Shown piece by piece: positions 1-6,277 of a stretch of 10,708 nt of DNA (position 1 is the first letter of the stretch; each line of letters starts with the position of its first letter). Both the position numbers and the translations under genes were made by a program. Origin of the DNA: Rhodobacterales bacterium (GTDB lineage: Bacteria; Pseudomonadota; Alphaproteobacteria; Rhodobacterales; Rhodobacteraceae); NCBI GenBank assembly GCA_013298675.1, contig JAAFIJ010000065.1, forward strand, positions 1-10,708. The letters are read 5' to 3'. The notes below the pieces were generated by a model. The model had not been told where the DNA came from, made no database searches, and was given only the letters and a program-made list of their open reading frames with translations.

Positions 1-155
1 TTGCGAAAAGTCAGCGCGTCCACAACCGGGGCGCCCGCCTGATCCACCACGGTGAACCCATGCTCGGCCGGTCTGGGAATAATCAAGGCCCGTGTTACCG
101 ATGTAATCGGCTCTCCTGTGGTCAAACGATAGGCATTTATGTTGTCGAGTGCCAT
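1..155 (-). CDS. Unrecognised protein, N-terminal part (runs off left edge)
   Basis: An open frame begins with ATG at 155-153 and stays open to the window edge, giving 51 complete codons. An AGGAAAG Shine-Dalgarno-like stretch (plus-strand 162-168) sits 6 bases upstream of the start, which supports it as a real start. The peptide begins MALDNINAYRLTTGEP and has no obvious signal peptide or membrane segment. I do not recognise the family from this fragment. It lies downstream of, and on the same strand as, the LysR-type regulator, with 145 bases between them, so it could be co-transcribed with the regulator or have its own promoter in the gap. Its relation to the demethylation operon is unknown. 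Confidence 0.6.
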   Translation of the reverse strand, partial: MALDNINAYRLTTGEPITSVTRALIIPRPAEHGFTVVDQAGAPVVDALTFR

Positions 156-300
156 GGTCAGCTTTCCTGCTTCTTAGGATATGCCCCAGTTTTTCATGGC
201 AGATTGTGTCAAAATTTGGGAAAATTACCCTGACCGGTCGAGATTGTTTTCAATTTGTACACAATTGTTTCCGATGATTGTTGGCTTTTGTACCATCTCC
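156..300. promoter_or_regulatory. AT-rich intergenic region with repeated half-site motifs
   Basis: This 145-base gap separates the end of the LysR gene from the start of the partial gene and is clearly more AT-rich than its surroundings. It holds several CAAT/ATTG half-sites: ATTG-N4-CAAT at 243-254, CAATT-N7-AATTG at 251-267, and CAAT-N11-ATTG at 262-280, the last having LysR-box geometry. TTTGTAC occurs at 254-260 and again at 287-293, 33 bases apart. There is a GACCGGTC palindrome at 232-239. On the minus strand a TTGACA hexamer (plus 207-212) could be a -35 box for the partial gene, but I see no convincing -10 at 16-18 bases. The gap probably carries a promoter and operator for the leftmost gene. 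AT-rich sequence makes chance matches likely. Confidence 0.4.
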
Positions 301-1161
301 TTAACGAATGGCGCCGGCCTTGATGGTTTTCTGGCCGATTTTGACCAACATTCTATGGGCCTTTGACGTGCGGTGGCGCAGGTGCATCGCGGCATATATC
401 GGTTGATGGATCACCTCTACATCGTCGACATAGTTGAAACCTCCGCTGGCCACCATGCGCGAGGCTTGGGCGGCCATCACAAATCCGGTGCCGCCAAGGC
501 TTTGCAACAAGGTTGAGATGGTCGAACTTTGCCCCACTGAAAGTGGCACGCCCACCAATTCTGGCAACACTCGTCGGTGCGTCTGCTCAAAGGCCGGTGA
601 GAAATGGCCCATGATATAGGTCGCAAGATTGATCTGCTGGCGCGTTTTTGCGTCAGTGCTGATCAGCCGATAGGGAATATCACCAACGGATGCGAAATAG
701 AGGTCAGGGTGTTGTTTCGGGCTGAACATAAGGGCGAAGTCTTGGGCCCCTGACGACAAATCCGCACACATTTGCGCAGAGTAATCCGGTTCGATGTAAA
801 AGGCGGTTTGTGGGAACTCTTGACGCAAATCCGCAACTAAGGCACCCACAAAAGCGGCGGCAATGTCTTGTTGTATCCCCAAACGAAGGGTCAAAGCGGC
901 CTCACCCGAAGAGGCAACGGCGCGGCGTGCCTCATTCCATTCTTGACGCATCAGGCGTGCATGGGTCTCAAAGCGCAATCCTTCGGTGGTCAGCGCGGTG
1001 CCAGCGCGTGACCTGCTGAACAACCTTGCGCCCAAGGCCGCTTCCAAAGCCTGCACGCGCGCTGATACGGTCGATTGGGTAAGCCCAAGCTGTTCGGCGG
1101 TGCGATGAAAGCTGCGGCTTTCTACAAGGTCAAGAAATGTGTCCAGCAACTCTATTTGCAT
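301..1161 (-). CDS. LysR-family transcriptional regulator, divergent from the operon
   Basis: A 286-residue DNA-binding regulator of usual LysR length. The N-terminal winged helix-turn-helix is clear: MQIELLDTFLDLVE, then SFHRTAEQLGLTQSTVS at about residues 17-33 and LEAALGARLF. The remaining ~200 residues should form the effector-binding domain. The start at 1161 is preferred over an in-frame ATG at 1188, because AGAGGG lies 7 bases upstream of it and because LysR proteins typically begin just before this helix. The gene is divergent from the demethylase operon, and the shared 102-base gap contains a canonical T-N11-A dyad. By family precedent it probably activates the operon when bound to a pathway metabolite and represses itself. 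That role is inferred from position; the ligand is unknown. Confidence 0.93.
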   Translation of the reverse strand: MQIELLDTFLDLVESRSFHRTAEQLGLTQSTVSARVQALEAALGARLFSRSRAGTALTTEGLRFETHARLMRQEWNEARRAVASSGEAALTLRLGIQQDIAAAFVGALVADLRQEFPQTAFYIEPDYSAQMCADLSSGAQDFALMFSPKQHPDLYFASVGDIPYRLISTDAKTRQQINLATYIMGHFSPAFEQTHRRVLPELVGVPLSVGQSSTISTLLQSLGGTGFVMAAQASRMVASGGFNYVDDVEVIHQPIYAAMHLRHRTSKAHRMLVKIGQKTIKAGAIR

Positions 1162-1172
1162 AACAAGCCCTC

Positions 1173-1191
1173 TGATCGGATTTTCCAATCA
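1173..1191. promoter_or_regulatory. Probable LysR operator (TGAT-N11-ATCA)
   Basis: TGAT at 1173-1176 and ATCA at 1188-1191 form a perfect dyad around 11 bases, the T-N11-A pattern recognised by LysR-type regulators. A nested GATT-N4-AATC dyad (1179-1190) overlaps it. The centre, about 1182, lies near -65 relative to the start predicted from the promoter at 1212-1240, which is the usual position of the LysR recognition site. It also lies just upstream of the regulator's own start, consistent with autoregulation. Confidence 0.6.
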
Positions 1192-1201
1192 ATAGACGTG
1201 C

Positions 1202-1213
1202 GATTTGCGAATT
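1202..1213. promoter_or_regulatory. Possible second LysR half-site (activation site)
   Basis: GATT-N4-AATT resembles the GATT-N4-AATC core at 1179-1190 and lies 23 bases (about two helical turns) downstream. It touches the -35 box of the operon promoter, with its centre near -40. LysR regulators commonly contact a second, weaker activation site there. The match is short, so the call is tentative. Confidence 0.35.
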
Positions 1214-1240
1214 GAAAGGGGGCGCGGCCCGGTGGATACT
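1212..1240 (+). promoter_or_regulatory. Sigma70-like promoter of the demethylase operon
   Basis: TTGAAA (1212-1217) and GATACT (1235-1240) are separated by exactly 17 bases. Each box differs from consensus at one or two positions. Transcription would start near 1247, leaving a short leader of about 17 bases that contains the GGAGG ribosome site at 1254-1258. Position relative to the LysR operator supports regulated transcription. This is a sequence match only. Confidence 0.55.
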
Positions 1241-1263
1241 GAGGCAAGTTTATGGAGGCGCGA

Positions 1264-3705
1264 ATGTCTGATTTTCCAAGCACTGCCAAAGTTGTGATCA
1301 TCGGCGGAGGCGCTGTAGGGGCATCGTGTCTTTACCATCTGTGTAAAGCAGGCTGGACCGACTGTGTCTTGTTGGAAAAAAACGAGCTGACGGCCGGATC
1401 GACATGGCATGCGGCCGGCAACGTTCCGACCTTTTCGTCCAGTTGGTCGATCATGAACATGCAGCGCTATTCGGCCGAACTGTACCGAGGTCTGGGCGAG
1501 GCCGTTGATTACCCGATGAACTATCACGTGACAGGGTCGATCCGGTTGGCCCATACACAAGAACGCCTGCAAGAGTTTCAACGCGTGGTGGGCATGGGGC
1601 GGACCCAAGGGATGGATTTGAAAATCCTGACTCCGGATGAAATTCAAACCTACTATCCGTTTTTGGAAACCCATGACCTGGTGGGCGCACTATATGATCC
1701 CTATGACGGGGATATTGACCCTGCGCAATTGACCCAAGCGTTGGCCAAAGGGGCGCGGCAAATGGGCGCGCGGATTGAACGGTTTTGCCCCGCAACTGGC
1801 GCGCGCCGTGACGGGGACGATTGGGTGATCTCTACTGCAAAGGGGGATATCCGCTGCCAATACGTGATCAACGCGGCCGGATATTACGCCCGTGAGGTCG
1901 GCAAATGGTTTGGTCGTGATGTGCCGATGATGGTGATGAGCCACCAATACATGCTGTTTGACACCGTGCCAGAGGTCGAGGCGCACAGCAAAACCACTGG
2001 CAAAAAGCTGCCATTGTTACGCGATGTGGACAGCAGTTATTACCTGCGCCAAGAAAAGAGCGGCTTTAACCTTGGCCCGTATGAGCGCAACTGCAAAGCC
2101 CATTGGATTTCAAAAGATGATCCATTTCCGGAAGACTTCAGCTTTCAGCTGTTTCCCGACGATTTAGAGCGGCTTGAATGGTACATCAATGACGCAATGG
2201 CCCGCGTGCCCTTGCTGGAAAAAGCACCATTGACCAAAGTCATCAACGGCCCCATTCCCTATACGCCCGATGGCAACCCGTTAATTGGCCCGATGCCCGG
2301 CGTGCCAAATGCGTTTGAGGCGTGTGTGTTCACCTTTGGCATCTGTCAGGCTGGCGGGGCCGGCAAAGTGCTTGCAGAATGGATCACCGAAGGGGCGACG
2401 GAATGGGATATGTGGTCGTGCGATCCGCGTCGCTTTACGGGCTTTGAAGATCAGGATTATTGCATCAAAAAAGGCATGGAAGTGTACGGGCATGAATATG
2501 CCATTCACTTTCCGCATCACGCTTGGCCCGAGGGGCGCGACAAGAAATTGTCCGCCGTACATGCCAAGACCAAAGCGCTCGGTGCGGTCTATGCGCCCTA
2601 TAACGGGTGGGAACGCGCTGCATGGTATGCGCGTCCCGGTGATGATGTATCCGAGACGGGCACCCAAACTTGGGCACGCCGTGGCCCGTGGTTTGATGCG
2701 GTGCGCGAAGAATGTGAGGCCGTGCGCGACGCGGCCGGTATTCTCGACCTGCCGGGCTTCAGCCGTTACCGCGTGACGGGCACCGGGGCTGCGGCGTGGC
2801 TTTCGCGCCAGATTACTGGGAAATTGCCCAGTGTTGGCCGGTTGGGTCTGGCCTATTTCGCTGATGACAAGGGCCGCATCGTGACCGAGATGTCAGTGGC
2901 GCGGTTGGGTGAGGATGATCTGCTGCTGATTACCGCAGCAACGGCCCAAGCGCATGACCGCGAGTGGTTGGTGCGCCACCTTGACGCGGGATTGACCCTG
3001 ACCGAGCATACACATGAATGGTCAACACAAATTCTGACCGGTCCCAAATCGCGTGCGATTTTGGCGGATGTGGCCGAGGCGGATCTGACCAAAGGCTGGC
3101 TGACCCATCAAACCGCGCGTATTGCTGGGCACGAAGTCATGCTGATGCGGGTTTCTTTTGCGGGCGAGCTGGGCTGGGAAATCCATTCCAAAGTGGCCGA
3201 CACCGAGGCGGTTTGGAACGCTGTCATGCAGGCAGGCAAGGGCCATGGCTTGCGCCCCTTTGGTATGTTCGCACTGAATTCGCTACGCGTCGAAAAGGGT
3301 TATCGCGCCTGGAAAGGCGATTTGTCGACCGACTATACCGTTTTGCAAGGCGGGCTAGAGCGGTTTGTCGATTGGGCAAAACCGGGTTTCCGCGGGAAAG
3401 CTGCGCTTGAGGCGGAAAAGCAGCGCGGCGTGACCAAGCGGTTCTGCACTCTGGTCATCGATGCCGGTGATCAGGATCCGCCATACATGTCAACCATCTG
3501 GCAGGGGGATAAAATTGTGGGCGAGTTGACCAGTGGATATTTTGGCCATCGCATCAACGCCGTGGTGGGGTTGGGGATGCTGAAAGCAGAGGTTAATGTG
3601 CCCGGTACGTTGGTAGAAGTTGAAATTTTCGGCGCACGGTATCCAGCTGTGGTGCAAGAAGACGCGCCGCTTTGGGATCCTACCAACAGCCGTATTCGTG
3701 CCTGA
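1264..3705 (+). CDS. FAD oxidoreductase-GcvT fusion (dimethylglycine/sarcosine dehydrogenase type), copy 1
   Basis: An 813-residue two-part enzyme expected to oxidise an N-methyl amine at FAD and pass the one-carbon unit to tetrahydrofolate in the GcvT-like domain. The FAD-binding part (about 1-370) has GGGAVG at 14-19, Glu38 ending the beta-alpha-beta fold, and STWHAAG with His49. That His matches the residue covalently linked to FAD in mammalian dimethylglycine and sarcosine dehydrogenases. A linker domain follows (LGAVYAPYNGWERA, about 439-450). The GcvT part shows Asp495 in ILDLPGFS, expected at the folate site, and GELGWE at 634-639. The C-terminal GcvT barrel ends at the stop. The start at 1264 is chosen because GGAGG lies 5 bases upstream; an in-frame ATG at 1252 has no such site. 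The segment after His49 (NVPTFSSSWS) differs from copy 2 and from the usual LxGQLR-type sequence, suggesting another substrate. Probably cytoplasmic; no signal peptide is seen. Confidence 0.9.
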   Translation: MSDFPSTAKVVIIGGGAVGASCLYHLCKAGWTDCVLLEKNELTAGSTWHAAGNVPTFSSSWSIMNMQRYSAELYRGLGEAVDYPMNYHVTGSIRLAHTQERLQEFQRVVGMGRTQGMDLKILTPDEIQTYYPFLETHDLVGALYDPYDGDIDPAQLTQALAKGARQMGARIERFCPATGARRDGDDWVISTAKGDIRCQYVINAAGYYAREVGKWFGRDVPMMVMSHQYMLFDTVPEVEAHSKTTGKKLPLLRDVDSSYYLRQEKSGFNLGPYERNCKAHWISKDDPFPEDFSFQLFPDDLERLEWYINDAMARVPLLEKAPLTKVINGPIPYTPDGNPLIGPMPGVPNAFEACVFTFGICQAGGAGKVLAEWITEGATEWDMWSCDPRRFTGFEDQDYCIKKGMEVYGHEYAIHFPHHAWPEGRDKKLSAVHAKTKALGAVYAPYNGWERAAWYARPGDDVSETGTQTWARRGPWFDAVREECEAVRDAAGILDLPGFSRYRVTGTGAAAWLSRQITGKLPSVGRLGLAYFADDKGRIVTEMSVARLGEDDLLLITAATAQAHDREWLVRHLDAGLTLTEHTHEWSTQILTGPKSRAILADVAEADLTKGWLTHQTARIAGHEVMLMRVSFAGELGWEIHSKVADTEAVWNAVMQAGKGHGLRPFGMFALNSLRVEKGYRAWKGDLSTDYTVLQGGLERFVDWAKPGFRGKAALEAEKQRGVTKRFCTLVIDAGDQDPPYMSTIWQGDKIVGELTSGYFGHRINAVVGLGMLKAEVNVPGTLVEVEIFGARYPAVVQEDAPLWDPTNSRIRA

Positions 3706-3771
3706 TCCACGCCGGGGGTTTTCCACCCCCGGACCCCCGAGGATATTTTTGAACAGATGAAAGATGTGTAG
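3706..3771 (+). repeat. Intercistronic GC-rich hairpin with GAGGATATTTTTG tail
   Basis: Between the two fusion genes, CCGGGGG (3712-3718) and CCCCCGG (3726-3732) form a perfect 7-bp stem with a 7-base loop. ACCCCCGAGGATATTTTTG follows. The T run (3746-3750) begins 13 bases after the stem, so it is not a standard intrinsic terminator. From memory, this hairpin plus tail resembles an intergenic sequence repeated widely in Rhodobacterales genomes; only one copy is seen here, so the repeat call rests on recall. The gap ends in a four-codon frame (ATG AAA GAT GTG TAG, 3757-3771) directly abutting the next gene's ATG. Confidence 0.5.
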
Positions 3772-6219
3772 ATGGCGGATGTTCCAAAGCAAGCGCGGGC
3801 TGTCGTAATTGGCGGCGGGGTGTCCGGGTGTTCGGTTGCCTATCATTTGGCCAAGATGGGGTGGACTGACGTTGTGCTTTTGGAGAGAAAGCAGTTGACG
3901 TCGGGAACGACATGGCATGCGGCGGGGTTGATCGGGCAGTTGCGTGGATCAGCCAATATGACGCGATTGGCCAAGTATTCGGCAGATCTTTACGTAAAAC
4001 TGGCCGCCGAAACCGGGGTTGAAACTGGGATGCGGCAGGTGGGGTCCATCTCTGTTGCATTGACAGCGCATCGCCACGAAGAACTGTTGCGTCAAGCCAC
4101 CGTGGCGCGGATTTTCGATGTGGATGTTCAAGAAATCTCGCCGTCAGAGGCGAAGGCCATGTACCCACATCTGGAGATTGGCGATGTGGTGGGGGCTGTG
4201 CACTTGCCGCTGGACGGTCAATGTGATCCGGCCAACATTGCGATGGCGCTTGCCAAAGGCGCGCGCATGCAAGGTGCGAAGATTTTTGAGCACACTAAGG
4301 TTGTGGCGGTCACCAAGGCCAATGGTCGGGTGACAGGTGTGGATTATGTTGGGTCAGACGGGGAGCCCGGGCATATTGCAACGGATGTTGTGGTCAATTG
4401 CGGGGGCATGTGGGGCCGTGAGTTGGCCCAAGCCTCGGGGGTGACGTTGCCGCTTCATGCTTGCGAGCATTTCTATTTGATCACCGAACCCATCGCAGGC
4501 TTGGGGCATTTGCCGGTTTTGCGCGTGCCAGATGAGTGTGCCTATTACAAATCTGACGCCGGCAAGATGATGGTTGGCGCGTTTGAACCCAAAGCCAAAC
4601 CTTGGGGGATGGACGGGATCCGCGACGATTTCATGTTCGATACGTTGCCCGAAGATTGGGACCATTTCCAGCCGATCCTTGAGCATGCGATGAACCGCCT
4701 GCCACTGTTTCAAACGGCGGGGATACACACATTTTTTAACGGGCCAGAGTCTTTCACCCCCGATGACCGCTATTATCTAGGCGAAGCGCCAGAGTTGGGC
4801 GGCTATTGGGTGGCGGCAGGATATAATTCGGTCGGTATTGCCGGATCGGGTGGCGCGGGCATGGCGCTTGCGCATTGGATCACCGAGGGCGAGGCGCCGT
4901 TTGATTTGTGGGAGGTGGATATCCGCCGCGCCCAGCCGTTCCAGAAGAACCGCAAGTATCTGAAAGAGCGCGTGACCGAGACGCTTGGCCTGCTTTATGC
5001 CGATCATTTCCCCTACCGCCAGGTTGAAACTTCTCGTGGCGTGCGACGCACACCGCTGCACGAGCATCTTAAGGCGCGCGGTGCGGTCTTTGGCGAAGTG
5101 GCGGGCTGGGAGCGGGCCAATTGGTTCGCGAACGAGGGCCAAGAGCGGGAGTACAAATACAGTTGGAAGCGGCAGAATTGGTTTGAAAACCAAAAGGCAG
5201 AGCATATGGCTGTGCGCACCGGGGTTGGCTTTTTCGACATGACGTCGTTTGGGAAAATCCGGATTGAAGGGCGTGATGCTTGTGCGTTTTTGAACCGGTT
5301 GTGCGGCAATGAAATGGACGTGCCGGTCGGGCGGATCGTTTATACCCAAATGTTGAATGAAAAGGGTTGTATCGAGTCTGATCTGACTGTCACCCGTTTG
5401 TCGGAAACCGCTTTTATTGCGGTGGTTCCGGGGGCGACACTGCAACGCGATCTTGCGTGGTTGCGCAGGCATCTCGGCGACGCCTTTGCTGTGATCACTG
5501 ATGTGACGGCGGCGGAGTCTGTGTTGTGCATCATGGGGCCAAAATCGCGGGAGTTGATGGAGCGGGTTAGCCCGAACGACTTTAGCAATGCCAGCCATCC
5601 CTTTGGAACCATGCGTGAAATCGAAATTGGTATGGGGATCGCACGGGCGCACCGGGTCACCTATGTGGGTGAGTTGGGTTGGGAGATTTACCCTTCCAGT
5701 GATCAGACTGCGCATATTTTTGAGGCTTTGGAAGAGGCTGGCCGCGATCTGGGGCTAAAGCTGTGCGGTCTGCATACGCTGGATTCGTGCCGGATCGAAA
5801 AGGCTTACCGCCACTTTGGCCATGACATCACCGACGAGGACCATGTGCTTGAGGCGGGGTTGGGGTTTGCTGTGCGCACGCAAAAGCCCGCGTTTATCGG
5901 GCGCGACGCAGTGTTGCGCGCAAAAGACAACGGGCTTTCGCGCAAAATGGTGCAGTTTCGCCTGACCGATCCAGAACCGTTGCTGTTTCACAACGAGGCC
6001 TTGGTGCGGGACGGCAAAATCATCGGCCCGGTGACCTCGGGCAATTATGGCCACTTTTTGGGCGGTGCGATCGGGATGGGCTATGTTCCGTGCAAGGGCC
6101 AAAGTGACGCCGAAATTCTTGGGTCAACGTATCAAATTGAGGTCGCGGGCAAGCGCTTTGATGCCATTGCCTCACTTTCGCCGATGTATGACCCAAAATC
6201 GGAGCGGGTTCGTGCTTAA
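3772..6219 (+). CDS. FAD oxidoreductase-GcvT fusion (dimethylglycine/sarcosine dehydrogenase type), copy 2
   Basis: An 815-residue paralogue of the preceding gene, alignable over its whole length, and closer to the standard family sequence. It has GGGVSG at 14-19, Glu38, and TTWHAAGLIGQLRGS with His49 as the likely FAD attachment site. It has EHFYLITEP in the substrate half of the flavin domain, the linker motif AVFGEVAGWERANWF, and FFDMTSFGK with Asp489 at the expected folate site. GELGWE lies at 633-638, followed by RIEKAYRHFGHDI, close to the usual GcvT-fusion signature. It should demethylate a tertiary or secondary N-methyl amine in the cytoplasm and feed methylene-tetrahydrofolate. Together the two copies could remove successive methyl groups, like dimethylglycine then sarcosine dehydrogenase. 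There is no strong ribosome site before 3772; translation may depend on reinitiation after the abutting mini-frame or on the distant GAGGA at 3739. Substrate not assignable. Confidence 0.92.
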   Translation: MADVPKQARAVVIGGGVSGCSVAYHLAKMGWTDVVLLERKQLTSGTTWHAAGLIGQLRGSANMTRLAKYSADLYVKLAAETGVETGMRQVGSISVALTAHRHEELLRQATVARIFDVDVQEISPSEAKAMYPHLEIGDVVGAVHLPLDGQCDPANIAMALAKGARMQGAKIFEHTKVVAVTKANGRVTGVDYVGSDGEPGHIATDVVVNCGGMWGRELAQASGVTLPLHACEHFYLITEPIAGLGHLPVLRVPDECAYYKSDAGKMMVGAFEPKAKPWGMDGIRDDFMFDTLPEDWDHFQPILEHAMNRLPLFQTAGIHTFFNGPESFTPDDRYYLGEAPELGGYWVAAGYNSVGIAGSGGAGMALAHWITEGEAPFDLWEVDIRRAQPFQKNRKYLKERVTETLGLLYADHFPYRQVETSRGVRRTPLHEHLKARGAVFGEVAGWERANWFANEGQEREYKYSWKRQNWFENQKAEHMAVRTGVGFFDMTSFGKIRIEGRDACAFLNRLCGNEMDVPVGRIVYTQMLNEKGCIESDLTVTRLSETAFIAVVPGATLQRDLAWLRRHLGDAFAVITDVTAAESVLCIMGPKSRELMERVSPNDFSNASHPFGTMREIEIGMGIARAHRVTYVGELGWEIYPSSDQTAHIFEALEEAGRDLGLKLCGLHTLDSCRIEKAYRHFGHDITDEDHVLEAGLGFAVRTQKPAFIGRDAVLRAKDNGLSRKMVQFRLTDPEPLLFHNEALVRDGKIIGPVTSGNYGHFLGGAIGMGYVPCKGQSDAEILGSTYQIEVAGKRFDAIASLSPMYDPKSERVRA

Positions 6220-6220
6220 T

Positions 6221-6265
6221 CTAAGGCAAAACAGGGCGGTCAAATTGGCTGCCCATTTGCCTTGG
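6221..6265 (+). promoter_or_regulatory. Large two-tier RNA stem-loop before the Rieske gene
   Basis: The outer stem pairs CTAAGGCAAA (6221-6230) with TTTGCCTTGG (6256-6265), 10 bp including one G-U. The inner stem pairs GGGCGGTC (6234-6241) with GGCTGCCC (6247-6254), 8 bp with two G-U, around an AAATT loop. Only three bases (left) and one base (right) separate the two stems. The structure begins 2 bases after the stop of the upstream gene and ends 2 bases before the GGGAG ribosome site (6268-6272). No U-run follows, so it is not a classical terminator. It may stabilise the upstream mRNA 3' end, guide processing, or tune translation of the oxygenase. Confidence 0.6.
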
Positions 6266-6277
6266 GCGGGAGCCGCG

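Noticed and set aside
181..366. A 61-codon plus-strand frame over the left gap and the end of the LysR gene
   Set aside because: No ribosome site before it and it runs antisense into the regulator; no recognisable protein features.
3712..3750. Hairpin plus T-run as an intrinsic terminator
   Set aside because: The T-run begins 13 bases after the stem instead of directly after it, and the gene downstream appears to belong to the same operon. Partial attenuation is not excluded.
4777..5715. A 312-codon open frame on the minus strand opposite copy 2
   Set aside because: Lies wholly inside a gene with clear conserved motifs; its translation shows no recognisable domain and it has no supporting ribosome site. 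It is a side effect of GC-rich coding bias.
6047..6277. An upstream extension of the Rieske gene starting inside copy 2
   Set aside because: Would overlap the upstream gene by 173 bases and add residues unlike the family; GGGAG before 6278 marks a better start.
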